Assembly: GCF_000011345.1 (NCBI RefSeq)
Contig: NC_004113.1
Coordinates: forward strand, 806,001 to 870,000
From: Thermosynechococcus vestitus BP-1
Lineage (GTDB): Bacteria; Cyanobacteriota; Cyanobacteriia; Thermosynechococcales; Thermosynechococcaceae
Length of the DNA: 64,000 bases
Direction of reading: 5' to 3'
Position numbers and translations under genes: made by a program. Shown in pieces: positions 21,671-30,741 of the stretch (positions are counted from its first letter, which is position 1; each line of letters begins with the position of its first letter). A model generated the notes under the pieces. That model made no database searches. It was given only the letters and a program-made list of their open reading frames with translations, and was not told the origin of the DNA.

Positions 21671-22201
21671 TTAGTTTGAATGTTGCAGGTCAATTTTTTC
21701 AATAAAGGGGCGAATTTCATTGAGATCAATGTAGCGATCGGTGGCATTGCGCAGTTCACGGGCAATCATTCCTTCGGTGGAAACCACTGTAATATGGGTG
21801 TTTTTGGAACGCAGTAACTCGATTGCTCGCTCAAAATCACCATCGCCGCTAAAGAGAACCACGCGATCGTACTGACCAACGGTGTTGAACATATCAATCA
21901 CAATTTCAATGTCTAAATTGGCTTTTTGGTAGTACTTGCCAAGGCTTTCATCGTAGTACTCTTTCAACAGTTTTGTGCGCACGGTGTAGCCAAGGTTAAT
22001 GAGCGCATCGCGAAACGAACGCTGATCCTGCATATCCTTAAGGCCGGTGTACCAAAAGGCATTCACCAGTACAATCTTGGGATCACGGGTGAAGAATTCA
22101 AGGACACGACGGGGATCGAAAAACCAGCCGTTTTTCTGCTGGGCATAGAACATGTTATTTCCATCGATAAAAATTGAGAGCCGTTCTTGAGCAGGAAGCA
22201 T
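21671..22201 (-). CDS. NYN-domain protein, LabA-like
   Basis: 176 residues forming a single NYN (PIN-like nuclease) domain. The metal-binding acidic residues are visible in SIFIDGNNMFYAQQ (residue ~12), KANLDIEIVIDMF (~95) and VVLFSGDGDFERAI (~115). The family includes cyanobacterial LabA, which affects circadian output, and other DUF88 proteins; assignment to LabA itself is inference. Probably a soluble RNA-processing or regulatory protein. It converges with petD. Confidence 0.85.
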   Translation of the reverse strand: MLPAQERLSIFIDGNNMFYAQQKNGWFFDPRRVLEFFTRDPKIVLVNAFWYTGLKDMQDQRSFRDALINLGYTVRTKLLKEYYDESLGKYYQKANLDIEIVIDMFNTVGQYDRVVLFSGDGDFERAIELLRSKNTHITVVSTEGMIARELRNATDRYIDLNEIRPFIEKIDLQHSN

Positions 22202-22290
22202 AATTAGGGAGAACCTATGGATCAGTGATGGATGTGTAATAGGAGAACAGTTGATAGAAGCTTGAATAGGCGATGGGTTTTATAGATTCT

Positions 22291-22340
22291 CTGAGGAGGG
22301 AGCTTAACAGGATTCAAAAGAGAAGGAGCTCGCCCCTCAG
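22291..22340. other. Long imperfect hairpin in a 390-bp gene-poor gap
   Basis: The gap 22202-22589 has no convincing gene: the longest frame (22222-22431, reverse) lacks a ribosome site and any coding-like composition. Within it, 22291-22304 and 22327-22340 form a 14-bp stem with two mismatches around a 22-base purine-rich loop. This could be part of a small RNA or a leader of the NYN gene read from the other side. The rest of the gap is AT-rich with no recognised feature. Confidence 0.3.
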
Positions 22341-22544
22341 CAGATAACAGGGTAAACCGAAAGAGAGGATAAGTTCTAGGATTGCTAGTAATCAGAAAAA
22401 TAAAAGTTAGCCAATGGTTTAGTGGGAACACTTTTAAGAAAGAGAAAATATTTTTAATGCTTTTTTAATCACTGGAATCTATTTTAATGGAACTCCATAG
22501 GAGATGCCACACTTTTTCCTTGGCGATCGCCCCTGAAAAGCCGA

Positions 22545-22563
22545 AAAAGGGGGCAATGCCCCC
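22545..22563 (-). terminator. Rho-independent-type terminator
   Basis: Read on the reverse strand, a 6-bp GC-only stem (GGGGGC/GCCCCC, three-base loop) is followed directly by a T-run. It lies 27 bp beyond the stop of the secreted-protein gene 22590-23063 and should end its transcript. Confidence 0.7.
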
Positions 22564-22589
22564 AATCGTTAACGTTTTCCCACCAATTT

Positions 22590-23063
22590 TCAATACAGGG
22601 CACGTACGGGTGGAGCGGGCATAGCTGCGGGGCGCGGTGGCGGGGCAAAGAAGGGGGGTTGCGAGGGTGGTAGCGGCGACTCCACCCTCAAATTACAGGG
22701 AAAGGGCGTACCATACATCGAAGTACAGAAGGGGCTATCGAGATCACGGGTGCGGACAGGAGGTTGATTGCTTTGCTGATACCATGCGTCCTCAGAAAGA
22801 TAGTTGATTCGCCGGGCCCGCTTGGTGATATCGTTATCGCGATAGCTAGGAGCACCAAACGCAAAAGCGGCATCGCCAGCGATCGATTCATCCTCCCAGT
22901 ACCTTTGGCTGTCATCAATGCGTTCCAAGGCTTGGGGCAAGGTGGGCTGAGTGACCGGAAATTGTTGCGGATCAATGGGTTGGCGGCGGTTTTGGGCAGT
23001 TGCCGGAGCGACCACCGCTGCCAACATGGCCACACAGACCAGCGGCACAAATTTTATGCCCAT
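22590..23063 (-). CDS. Secreted hypothetical protein
   Basis: 157 residues with a clear signal peptide (KFVPLVCVAMLAAVVAPATA, cleavage near AQN). The mature part is Pro/Arg/Gln-rich with a possible disulphide pair in SPFCTSMYGTPFPCNL (residues ~112-126) and a proline-rich C-terminus. No known domain is recognised. Single gene with its own terminator at 22545-22563. Probably periplasmic or cell-envelope associated. Confidence 0.7.
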   Translation of the reverse strand: MGIKFVPLVCVAMLAAVVAPATAQNRRQPIDPQQFPVTQPTLPQALERIDDSQRYWEDESIAGDAAFAFGAPSYRDNDITKRARRINYLSEDAWYQQSNQPPVRTRDLDSPFCTSMYGTPFPCNLRVESPLPPSQPPFFAPPPRPAAMPAPPVRALY

Positions 23064-23247
23064 AGGTTTATCTCCATAAGCGTTTTACACTTCGGCAACA
23101 GTGATAGGCCTAAAGGGTGTTAGGTATCCTAGGATTTCTTGCTTAAAATTATTCTAAATTGACTTCTCCTGCTGCCTCTAGAGGACTGTGCCGCTTTTTG
23201 CAGCGCTGACAATTCCTAAAAATAATCTCAGGGGTTAGGCCAGTGCA

Positions 23248-24699
23248 ATGCCAGACGCGGATTTAAAGCCGATACAGGCTGCCCTACAGCAATACTGGGG
23301 CTATTCTGAGTTGCGATCGCCCCAAGCAGAGGTGATGAGGGCACTCCTGCAACGACGGGACGCCCTAGTGGTGCTGCCCACAGGAGCGGGCAAAAGTCTC
23401 TGTTTTCAGTTGCCAGCCGTGCTTCAAGGGGGATTGACGCTGGTGGTCTCGCCGCTGCTCGCCCTCATGGAAAATCAGATCACCGAATTGCGGCAACGGG
23501 GGCTTGCGGCCGCCGCCTATCACAGTGAACTGCCCAGCAGTCAACGCCGCCAAATTCTCTCGCAGCTAAGGGACTACCGTTTGCTGTATGTTTCGCCGGA
23601 GTCCTTATTTTCTAACCCTCTTTGGCAATCCCTCTGTTCAGCGCAGGTGCAACTCAATGGCTTGATTGTGGATGAAGCCCATTGCCTTGTGCAGTGGGGC
23701 GATCGCTTTCGACCGGCTTATCGTCGCTTGGGAACGGTGCGCCCTGCCCTTCGCCAATGTAAACCTCAGCAGTCACCACTGGCGATCGCTGCTTTTACCG
23801 CCACTGCCGATCCCCATGCCCAACGCACCCTCATTGAGGTTTTAGGTCTAGAGCAGCCGGTGCAGATCATCCACAGTCCCTACCGTGCCAATCTCCATTT
23901 GGCTGTACGTTCTGTGTGGAGTCGCGGGTATCGCCGCCATTGTCTCCAGCAATTTCTCAAGCAGCAGGGGAGAACCTGCGGATTGATCTATGCCCGCACC
24001 CGCCACGACTGTGAAACCATTGCCACTTGGCTGCAGGAGCAGGGACACCGCACCAGCCCTTACCATGGCGGACTACCGGCAGCACAGCGGCGCCAAATTG
24101 AGCGTGATTGGTTGCAGGACAAACTGCCTTTTGTGGTCTGTACCAATGCCTTTGGTATGGGAGTCAATAAACCCGATGTGCGTTGGATTTGCCACTACCA
24201 GCCGCCCCTGCAACTCAGTGAATATCTCCAAGAGGTGGGACGCGCTGGGCGAGATGGCGAAGCGGCACAGGCCCTGGTTTTGGTGAGCGATCGCTGGGGC
24301 TTGGATCGCGAAGATCAACAGCGTTGGTCTTTTTTTCAGCACCAAAGTCAAGACACCTACAATCGCGCCATGGCACTTCAGACGCAGCTGCCCCTCCAGG
24401 GTAATCTGCAGCAACTGCGGCAACACTTTCCTGAAGTGGAATTGACCCTGGCATTACTGCATCAACAGGGGGCCCTCCGCTGGCAAGATCCCTTTCACTA
24501 TTGCCGTCAACCCTTGGCACAGGTGCCACCCCCACCCAAAGACCCTCAAGAACAGTTGATGCAAAAGTTCCTCTATCACCGGGGCTGCCGCTGGCAGTTT
24601 CTCCTCCAAGCCTTTGGTTTTGCCACTGAGGCAAGGGGATTCCACTGTGGCCATTGCGATCGCTGTCGGCCGCCGCACCGCTCCCGCAAAATACCGTAA
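23248..24699 (+). CDS. recQ: RecQ-family ATP-dependent DNA helicase
   Basis: 483-residue superfamily 2 helicase that unwinds DNA 3' to 5'. Walker A LPTGAGKSLCFQLP (residue ~48), DEAH box IVDEAHCLVQWGDRFRPAYR (~142), the FTATAD motif III, and motif VI GRAGRDGE are all present. A short RecQ-type zinc element follows, with cysteines in the RGCRW and HCGHCDRC stretches. No HRDC domain is present, so this is a short RecQ of the kind common in cyanobacteria. The start is the ATG at 23248. Confidence 0.92.
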   Translation: MPDADLKPIQAALQQYWGYSELRSPQAEVMRALLQRRDALVVLPTGAGKSLCFQLPAVLQGGLTLVVSPLLALMENQITELRQRGLAAAAYHSELPSSQRRQILSQLRDYRLLYVSPESLFSNPLWQSLCSAQVQLNGLIVDEAHCLVQWGDRFRPAYRRLGTVRPALRQCKPQQSPLAIAAFTATADPHAQRTLIEVLGLEQPVQIIHSPYRANLHLAVRSVWSRGYRRHCLQQFLKQQGRTCGLIYARTRHDCETIATWLQEQGHRTSPYHGGLPAAQRRQIERDWLQDKLPFVVCTNAFGMGVNKPDVRWICHYQPPLQLSEYLQEVGRAGRDGEAAQALVLVSDRWGLDREDQQRWSFFQHQSQDTYNRAMALQTQLPLQGNLQQLRQHFPEVELTLALLHQQGALRWQDPFHYCRQPLAQVPPPPKDPQEQLMQKFLYHRGCRWQFLLQAFGFATEARGFHCGHCDRCRPPHRSRKIP

Positions 24700-24819
24700 A
24701 TTGCCAGCGCTGTATCACTGGAATATTGGGTACACTGGCACATAGAACGGTCGCTTTACCATTGGTAGGCAAAAGTTTCTCAGCAGTCATTCTGTTGCCG
24801 CAAGGTAGGGGTTGCAGGC

Positions 24820-25206
24820 ATGGGGCTACTACAAGTTGAGGAAATTCGCGAAGCACTTCAAGATGTGCTTTCAGAACACGCCCTTGTTGTGCAAGTTAAT
24901 CAGTTTCGCAACCAATTAAACATTATTTTGAACAAGCCCCCCGGCACCGTTGCCCATTATTCTGCCCTAGCGGATTTTCTCAAGTCGCGCTTGGGACAGT
25001 TTCATCTCAATGATATTGACCGCATTAAAATAATTGGCCGCATACAGGGTTCGCCTAAACCCGATTGGGAAGAGGTCATTGATCTACGTCCCCCCAACCC
25101 AGCCCTAGCTGCCCCTGTGTATGCTTCTTCTGCCCCGTGGGTGGTGGCGATCGCTGCTGGCTTTGTCAGTTTACTGGTGATCTTTAGCTATCACCTTGGT
25201 CAGTAG
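24820..25206 (+). CDS. Tail-anchored hypothetical protein
   Basis: 128 residues: a soluble N-terminal region of ~95 residues (LQVEEIREALQDVLSEHALV...) and a single hydrophobic segment at the extreme C-terminus (WVVAIAAGFVSLLVIFSYHL), the topology of a tail-anchored membrane protein. A GTAGGGG sequence precedes the ATG. No known domain is recognised; likely cyanobacterium-specific. It is followed by a small FxLYD-like gene after ~57 bp. Confidence 0.7.
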   Translation: MGLLQVEEIREALQDVLSEHALVVQVNQFRNQLNIILNKPPGTVAHYSALADFLKSRLGQFHLNDIDRIKIIGRIQGSPKPDWEEVIDLRPPNPALAAPVYASSAPWVVAIAAGFVSLLVIFSYHLGQ

Positions 25207-25266
25207 CAGCAACAGCAACGGCTGTAGCCGTTGATCGAAGGTTCCTTTGGTCAAAAGGGCGTCGTG

Positions 25267-25518
25267 ATGACGGACTTTAAGTGGCACATTGAGGGTGGTA
25301 CAGGGTTTATTGTCGGGGTTCTTAAAAACTACAGTAAAGGGTATTTTCGCTTAGTTCAGGCGGACTTTGAACTCTTTGACCAAGGCGGTCAGCAAGTTGG
25401 GACAGTGGCGGTACAGGTTTATGGTCTTGGCCCTGAGGAAACATGGCAATTCCGTGAACTGATAGCCAATCATCAGGCAGTGCGAGCACGGCTGGTAAAA
25501 TTACAGTCATTCAATTAA
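25267..25518 (+). CDS. FxLYD-domain-like small protein
   Basis: 83 residues starting at the ATG at 25267 (a GTG codon lies directly before it). The sequence GTGFIVGVLKNYSKGYFRLV followed by FELFDQGGQQVGTVAVQVYG is the immunoglobulin-like beta pattern of FxLYD proteins, usually extracytoplasmic modules. No signal peptide is seen here, so it is probably cytoplasmic. Unknown function. It may share a transcript with the upstream tail-anchored protein. Confidence 0.7.
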   Translation: MTDFKWHIEGGTGFIVGVLKNYSKGYFRLVQADFELFDQGGQQVGTVAVQVYGLGPEETWQFRELIANHQAVRARLVKLQSFN

Positions 25519-25567
25519 GGTTTTTCTAATGTTTAGGTTTCCCCAGCAGGGAGCGACACCGCTTGCT

Positions 25568-26353
25568 ATGGCACACCTTAAAGCCCTGATCTTTGATGTC
25601 GATGGCACCTTAGCAGATACGGAGCGGGATGGCCATCGTATCGCCTTCAACAAGGCCTTTGCCGCCGCTGGTCTAGATTGGGAATGGGACATTCCCCTCT
25701 ATGGTCAACTCCTGGCGGTGGCTGGGGGCAAGGAGCGGATCCGGTATTACCTTGAGTGCTTTCGTCCCGATTGGCCACGTCCCCAAAATTTGGATGCTCT
25801 GATTGCCGATTTACACAAGGCCAAGACCCGCTATTATACCGAGCTATTGGCGGCAGGGGCTATTCCCCTGCGGCCGGGGGTGAAACGGCTCCTCACTGAA
25901 GCCCGGGAAGCAGGATTACGTTTGGCGATCGCCACCACGACCACCCCTGCCAATGTCACCGCACTCCTTGAAAATGCCCTCGCTCCTGATGGCGTCAGTT
26001 GGTTTGAGATAATTGCTGCCGGGGATGTAGTTCCAGCCAAGAAACCCGCGCCCGACATTTACTTCTACACGCTTGAAAAGATGCGCCTCTCACCCCAAGA
26101 GTGCCTTGCCTTTGAGGATTCCGCCAATGGGATTCAGGCGGCCACTGCCAGTCACCTAGCGACCATTATCACGATTACCGACTACACCAAGGATCATGAT
26201 TTTCGTGATGCAGCGCTGGTCTTGGATTGCTTAGGGGAACCGGACTACCCCTTTCAGGTTCTGCGCGGTGAGGTGGGTTGGACAACCTATGTGGATGTCC
26301 CCCTATTGCGATCGCTGCACCAGCAGTGGACAAGCACGTTGAGTCAGGGATAA
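25568..26353 (+). CDS. HAD-superfamily sugar phosphatase/phosphoglucomutase-like (CbbY type)
   Basis: 261 residues from the ATG at 25568, which is immediately followed by the HAD motif I FDVDGTLADTERDGHRIAF. Motif II is ATTTTP (residue ~120), motif III is KKPAPDIYF (~158) and motif IV is FEDSANGIQAA (~177). The C2-type helical cap matches the CbbY/beta-phosphoglucomutase group, which dephosphorylates sugar bisphosphates such as xylulose-1,5-bisphosphate. Substrate assignment is by family. An in-frame ATG at 25529 would add 13 unlikely residues. Confidence 0.88.
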   Translation: MAHLKALIFDVDGTLADTERDGHRIAFNKAFAAAGLDWEWDIPLYGQLLAVAGGKERIRYYLECFRPDWPRPQNLDALIADLHKAKTRYYTELLAAGAIPLRPGVKRLLTEAREAGLRLAIATTTTPANVTALLENALAPDGVSWFEIIAAGDVVPAKKPAPDIYFYTLEKMRLSPQECLAFEDSANGIQAATASHLATIITITDYTKDHDFRDAALVLDCLGEPDYPFQVLRGEVGWTTYVDVPLLRSLHQQWTSTLSQG

Positions 26354-26415
26354 TTTTCTGGCCGCAGCGTTTTACATTGAATATGACCCCCTTAGTCTGA
26401 GGATCAAGGAACATA

Positions 26416-26697
26416 ATGTACACGATTGATTTAATTCTGCGTCATGTCCCCATGCCCGTCAGCATTGAACGCAAGGAAAGTGCAGCAGCGATGGCAGTCT
26501 ATCAGCAAATTCAGCAGGCCATGGCCAGTGGTACTCCAACTTTCCTCGAACTGACGTGCGATCGCCAAGTGGGCAAGAAGTTAACGGTGCTCACCTCAGA
26601 AATTGTCGCCGTGCAAATGGCGGATAAGGATGCCCCCTCCAGTACTATCAGTCGTGGGGGATTCTTTGCTCAATTAGTGCAGCAAACCAGCAACTGA
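26416..26697 (+). CDS. UPF0367 family protein
   Basis: 93 residues, matching the small cyanobacterial/plastid-lineage UPF0367 family from its start YTIDLILRHVPMPVSIERKE through FLELTCDRQVGKKLTVLTSE. Soluble, function unknown. It is monocistronic, with a weak terminator-like hairpin just after the stop. Confidence 0.85.
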   Translation: MYTIDLILRHVPMPVSIERKESAAAMAVYQQIQQAMASGTPTFLELTCDRQVGKKLTVLTSEIVAVQMADKDAPSSTISRGGFFAQLVQQTSN

Positions 26698-26707
26698 GGG
26701 AAAATGC

Positions 26708-26727
26708 CTCAATAAAGTTGAGTTTTT
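26708..26727 (+). terminator. Weak Rho-independent-type terminator
   Basis: CTCAA (26708-26712) pairs with TTGAG (26718-26722) around five bases and is followed by five T residues. The stem is only 5 bp, so efficiency may be low. It lies 11 bp after the UPF0367 stop. Confidence 0.45.
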
Positions 26728-26847
26728 CTTGGCAATGCTGATTCTTTGCCGTTAGGATACTAAGCAGACCGATCCGTAGGGGAACGTGAAGCAAATCCTC
26801 CCCGTCTGAAAGTCAGGTATCTCTGGTGTGTCGTAATAGGGTTGTCT

Positions 26848-27414
26848 ATGGTGCAGCGTTTCCTGCCGGTTCTGATTTTGTTGGGGTGTAGTTTTGGTCT
26901 TGCGACCCCTGCCCTTGTGCGTGCCCAAGCCAATCAGGGCTTTACGTTTACTTGGGGTGAGGGGCCGAGTGGCCGACAGCAGTTGCAATACCACTTAGAT
27001 AACGGCACCCCCGGTTTTATGGGCGATCGCTATTGGCTGCGGCTGGGTCAGCAGAAAGTGGCCATCAATCGCATTAACATTACCTATCCCGACTACTACA
27101 ACGGTATTATTGATCCCAAAGGCATTGAGGTGCGCATCGGTGGCGATCGCGGCAATCGCTTCTTCCAATTTCGCCGTGACCCCGGCACCAAAATTCAATT
27201 GGCGGAAGTCTCCGTTGATCGCGATAACCGCGTGATTGATATTGTGCCGGCTGAGGTGATTCCCGCCGGAACACCGGTGCAAGTTATTCTCAATAATGTG
27301 CGCAACCCTAACAATGGCGGCATGTACTATTTCAATGCCCGCATTGGCTCCCCTGGAGATATTCCCCTCATGCGCTACGTTGGCACCTGGATTCTCAGCA
27401 TTGCCAATAACTAA
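26848..27414 (+). CDS. DUF2808 family secreted protein
   Basis: 188 residues from the ATG at 26848 (an in-frame TTG lies 6 bp upstream). A signal peptide (FLPVLILLGCSFGLATPALV, cleavage near VRAQA) precedes a beta-rich domain with the DUF2808 signature INRINITYPDYYNGIIDPKG and a closing FNARIGSPGDIPLMRYVGTW. Cyanobacterium-specific, presumed periplasmic or outer envelope; function unknown. Confidence 0.8.
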   Translation: MVQRFLPVLILLGCSFGLATPALVRAQANQGFTFTWGEGPSGRQQLQYHLDNGTPGFMGDRYWLRLGQQKVAINRINITYPDYYNGIIDPKGIEVRIGGDRGNRFFQFRRDPGTKIQLAEVSVDRDNRVIDIVPAEVIPAGTPVQVILNNVRNPNNGGMYYFNARIGSPGDIPLMRYVGTWILSIANN

Positions 27415-27525
27415 AACCCGTCAAACTCGAGCATTGGTGAGCGGGTTAGCCATTTCTAACTATTGCGGGGCGATCGCCCTAGACTAGTTTTTTGTCTATT
27501 ATTGCCGGTTCACTCTTTACACCAG

Positions 27526-28212
27526 ATGCCAGATTCCGTTAGGTCTTCATTCCCCTCCATTTCTCCTCTGCTCACGCCTCTGATGTACCGCCTCGTGGGG
27601 GACGTTGTCCTGCGGCGCTATTTTCGTACCCTTGAGGTGCAAGGGCAGGAGCGGGTGCCCCAAAGGGGTCCAGTGATCTTGGCCCCCACCCACCGTTCCC
27701 GCTGGGATGCGCTGATTATTCCCTATGTCACTGGGCGGCGGGTGAGTGGGCGCGACCTCTACTACATGGTGTCCCACGATGAGATGTTGGGACTACAGGG
27801 CTGGGTGATTGCTCAGTGTGGCGGTTTTCCCGTCAATACCCAAGCGCCTTCGGTGAGTGCGTTGCGTACGGGTGTGGAACTGCTCCGGCAGGGGCAAGCC
27901 TTGGTGGTGTTCCCTGAGGGGAATATCTTTCGCGATCGCCAGATTCATCCCCTCAAGCCGGGGTTGGCTCGCTTAGCCCTTCAGGCGGCCCAGCGCTGTG
28001 AACAAGCAATCCAGATTCTGCCAATTTTACTCGATTATGCCCAGCCCTACCCACAGTGGGGAAGTGCGGTCAAGGTAATCATTGGGGCTCCCTTGAGTAC
28101 CGACAATTACGATGCCAGCCGGCCAAAAAGTGCTGCCCAACAACTGACCAGTGATCTCTTTAGAAGACTTCAGCAGCTCCAAGGGGGGCGATCGCCCCTG
28201 TGTTTTGCTTAG
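27526..28212 (+). CDS. plsC: 1-acyl-glycerol-3-phosphate acyltransferase (PlsC family)
   Basis: Adds the second acyl chain to lysophosphatidic acid at the membrane, giving phosphatidic acid. 228 residues from the ATG at 27526. The acceptor motif HX4D is HRSRWD (residue ~54), and the glycerophosphate-binding motif is VVFPEGNIFRDRQIHPLKPG (~128-147). Peripheral or single-anchor membrane protein. An upstream in-frame start would add ~21 residues of non-conserved sequence. It converges with a second, larger acyltransferase gene. Confidence 0.9.
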   Translation: MPDSVRSSFPSISPLLTPLMYRLVGDVVLRRYFRTLEVQGQERVPQRGPVILAPTHRSRWDALIIPYVTGRRVSGRDLYYMVSHDEMLGLQGWVIAQCGGFPVNTQAPSVSALRTGVELLRQGQALVVFPEGNIFRDRQIHPLKPGLARLALQAAQRCEQAIQILPILLDYAQPYPQWGSAVKVIIGAPLSTDNYDASRPKSAAQQLTSDLFRRLQQLQGGRSPLCFA

Positions 28213-28231
28213 ACCTCAAACTTCCATCCCC

Positions 28232-29605
28232 CTAAGCGTCCGTAGGCACAATTAAGGCTTCAAATTGTTGGCGAAGCTGCTCAGTCACTTCCTTGACGGC
28301 TTGCCGTGCCCCTTGGCGATCGCGCCGGTACAGAGGCCAATAGCTCTCTAAATTGAGAGGGTCGCCGACACTGAGGCGCACCTGCCGCAAACCCACCAAA
28401 CGATTGAGATTCGAGCTTTTTCCCTCTAGCCAATCAAATGTGCGCCAGAGAATCAGCGCGACATCTGCAAAGCGATGAATCGTGAATTTCTCACGGATAT
28501 AGCTACCCGTAATTGAGGTAAATCGCTCCGCAAGACGCATATGACGCAATCGCACATTGGCTTCCTCGGCCAACCAATCGGCTAGGCAGCGCTCTACGGC
28601 CGAAAGTTGTGCCAAATCACTGCGAAACATCCGTTCCCAAGCAGCCTGTTCAATGCGTCGGCAGCGACTCACAAAATCGGCACTGGGCTTCAGACCAAAG
28701 TAGGACTCTGCCACCACAAGGGCGCTGTTGAGGAGGCGCTGAATTCGCGCTGCCAATTTAGCATTGGCAGAGTCAAAGGGGGGCAGTTCGGGAAAATCTT
28801 GACCATAGGAGGTGGCATAAAAAGCCTCCAGGCGATCCAAGAGGTGGATCGCTAAATTCAGCAGGCGGCGGTAGAGGTCGTCTGGCTGGGTACTGTGAGA
28901 ATCTGTAGGGCACCCAAGGCGGTTCTCCAGTTGTGCCATCAGCCTTGCCATGCGCTCCCAAGAGGGCTGACTGAGGCTGTACTGAATGCCAATGGGAAGA
29001 ATGACCACGGGGAGCGATCGCCCCGCCTTGGCTAAATCTTCTAGACACCAAAATCCCAGTTGGGCCACCCCCGGCTCCAAAGGTGCGACCAGTTCGTTGT
29101 GCTCATTCGTTGCTCCCTCCGGCGCTGCCGCTAGGGGAAATCGTCCTCCGAGAAGTAGCTCCCGCGCTGAGCGCAGGGCTTGGCTATCGAGCTTACCGCG
29201 CATGATGGAAATCCCCCCCAACCGTGAAAAGAGCCAACCAATCTGCGCCCCTGCCCAGAGGGGAATCCCGCGATCGTAGAGAAAATAGCCATTTGTCGGC
29301 GGACGCAAGGGAATGCCCAGCCGCCGTGCTGTTTGCGGCAGTAAATGCCACATCAAATAGCCCATCACCAACGGATCATCCGTACAGGGATGGCGAAAGG
29401 CAATGAGGAGCCGGACCTGTCCCTGCTGAAACTGCTGGTAATAACGGGCAAGGGTCTCCACATTCACCCCTTCAACCCGCTGTAGCCCAAGACCATAGCG
29501 AATGTAGAGGGGCAGGAGTCTTGCTACTGTCCACCAGACGGGGTAGCTAAACCGCTGGGGGAGAAAATGCAACGGCGGTTGGGCAGTTGTCACTACACTG
29601 GACAT
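28232..29605 (-). CDS. Large PlsC-like acyltransferase homologue
   Basis: 457 residues. The N-terminal half has an acyltransferase pattern: HX4D as HPCTDD (residue ~72) and AAAPEGATNEHNE (~160), matching the EGxxN-type phosphate-binding motif. The C-terminal half (~230-450) is an all-helical extension not found in ordinary PlsC. Such fused forms are seen in cyanobacteria; the substrate is unknown. It faces plsC tail to tail with 19 bp between stops. The next gene on this strand is hslO. Confidence 0.75.
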   Translation of the reverse strand: MSSVVTTAQPPLHFLPQRFSYPVWWTVARLLPLYIRYGLGLQRVEGVNVETLARYYQQFQQGQVRLLIAFRHPCTDDPLVMGYLMWHLLPQTARRLGIPLRPPTNGYFLYDRGIPLWAGAQIGWLFSRLGGISIMRGKLDSQALRSARELLLGGRFPLAAAPEGATNEHNELVAPLEPGVAQLGFWCLEDLAKAGRSLPVVILPIGIQYSLSQPSWERMARLMAQLENRLGCPTDSHSTQPDDLYRRLLNLAIHLLDRLEAFYATSYGQDFPELPPFDSANAKLAARIQRLLNSALVVAESYFGLKPSADFVSRCRRIEQAAWERMFRSDLAQLSAVERCLADWLAEEANVRLRHMRLAERFTSITGSYIREKFTIHRFADVALILWRTFDWLEGKSSNLNRLVGLRQVRLSVGDPLNLESYWPLYRRDRQGARQAVKEVTEQLRQQFEALIVPTDA

Positions 29606-29629
29606 TAGGCAAGCTCCTCAGGGCAATGG

Positions 29630-30529
29630 CTAAACTGAGGCAGTGGCCAACTCCGCAATTAACTGCTCTAACATCGGTTGATCGGCCCAATAGACAGCAT
29701 TACAAAACTGACAGGTGGCTTCTGCCTTTGCCTCTGTGGCTAGGATATCTCTTAATTCTGCCTCCCCTAGGAGCTTGAGTGCCGCTAACATCCGTTCATG
29801 GGAACAGCCACAGTGGAAGCGCACCATTTGCCGTTGGGGCAAGATTTGTAAATCCATATCCCCTAAGAGTTCCTGAAAGATATCTGGCAGTGTCCGCCCT
29901 GCCTGTAGCAGTGGTGTAAAGCCCTTAAGATTGGCCACCCGTTGTTCAAGGGTCGCGATCAGGTGTTCATCATTGGCCGCTTTGGGTAGCACCTGTAACA
30001 TCAACCCACCGGCGGCAGTCACCCCGGACTCTTCGACAAAAACACCCAACATCAGGGCGGAGGGGGTTTGCTCTGAGGTGGCGAGGTAGTAGGTGATGTC
30101 TTCTGCAATTTCGCCGGAGACTAGCTCCACCGTGCTGGAATAGGGGTAGCCGTAGCCAAGATCGTGGATGACGTAGAGATATCCCTGATGGCCCACCGCT
30201 GCCCCCACATCGAGTTTGCCCTTGGCATTGGGGGGCAGTTCAACACTGGGGTACTGCACATAGCCGCGAACTGTGCCATCGGCACCAGCATCGGCAAAAA
30301 TGGTTCCTAGGGGACCGTTGCCCTGAATGCGCACATTCACCCGTGCTTGGGGCTGTTTGAAACTGGAGGCAAGGATTAAGCCTGCGGCCATGGTTCGTCC
30401 CAAGGCCGCTGTGGCCACGTAGGACAGTTGGTGACGTTTGCGGGCTTCATCAGTGAGTTGAGTGGTAATCACACCTACGGCCCGGATGCCTTCGGCAGCG
30501 GCAGTTGCTCGCAACAGAAAATCGGCCAT
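29630..30529 (-). CDS. hslO: Hsp33 redox-activated chaperonin
   Basis: Holdase chaperone switched on by oxidation and unfolding of a C-terminal zinc centre. 299 residues from the ATG at 30529 (MADFLLRATAAAEGIRAVGV), the normal start of the family. The redox motif CxC is in FHCGCSHERM (residue ~236) and CxxC in ATCQFCNAVY (~270). Cytoplasmic. It lies 24 bp upstream of the acyltransferase on the same strand. Confidence 0.95.
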   Translation of the reverse strand: MADFLLRATAAAEGIRAVGVITTQLTDEARKRHQLSYVATAALGRTMAAGLILASSFKQPQARVNVRIQGNGPLGTIFADAGADGTVRGYVQYPSVELPPNAKGKLDVGAAVGHQGYLYVIHDLGYGYPYSSTVELVSGEIAEDITYYLATSEQTPSALMLGVFVEESGVTAAGGLMLQVLPKAANDEHLIATLEQRVANLKGFTPLLQAGRTLPDIFQELLGDMDLQILPQRQMVRFHCGCSHERMLAALKLLGEAELRDILATEAKAEATCQFCNAVYWADQPMLEQLIAELATASV

Positions 30530-30741
30530 GTTCAACCTACGAAATGTTTTGTTACATTTAGTGTGACATACTCCCACCGCTGACCAGGGCACAATGGGGC
30601 AAAAAACCATCAATCCTGCCTTTGGTGACCGATCCAGTACAGCCAGCCAGGGCTTAAGACTGGGAAGACCCCTAGCACTGGGGCTAGAAAATTGGCGATG
30701 ATAGGCAAGCAATAGTCATTCAGCGTCCAGTCATTCCGCCT

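Noticed and set aside
22222-22431. 69-codon reverse frame in the gap after the NYN gene
   Set aside because: No ribosome site and no hydrophobic or domain pattern; treated as non-coding.
24215-24856. 213-codon reverse frame opposite the end of recQ
   Set aside because: Overlaps the helicase C-terminus and the next gene's promoter; no coding features.
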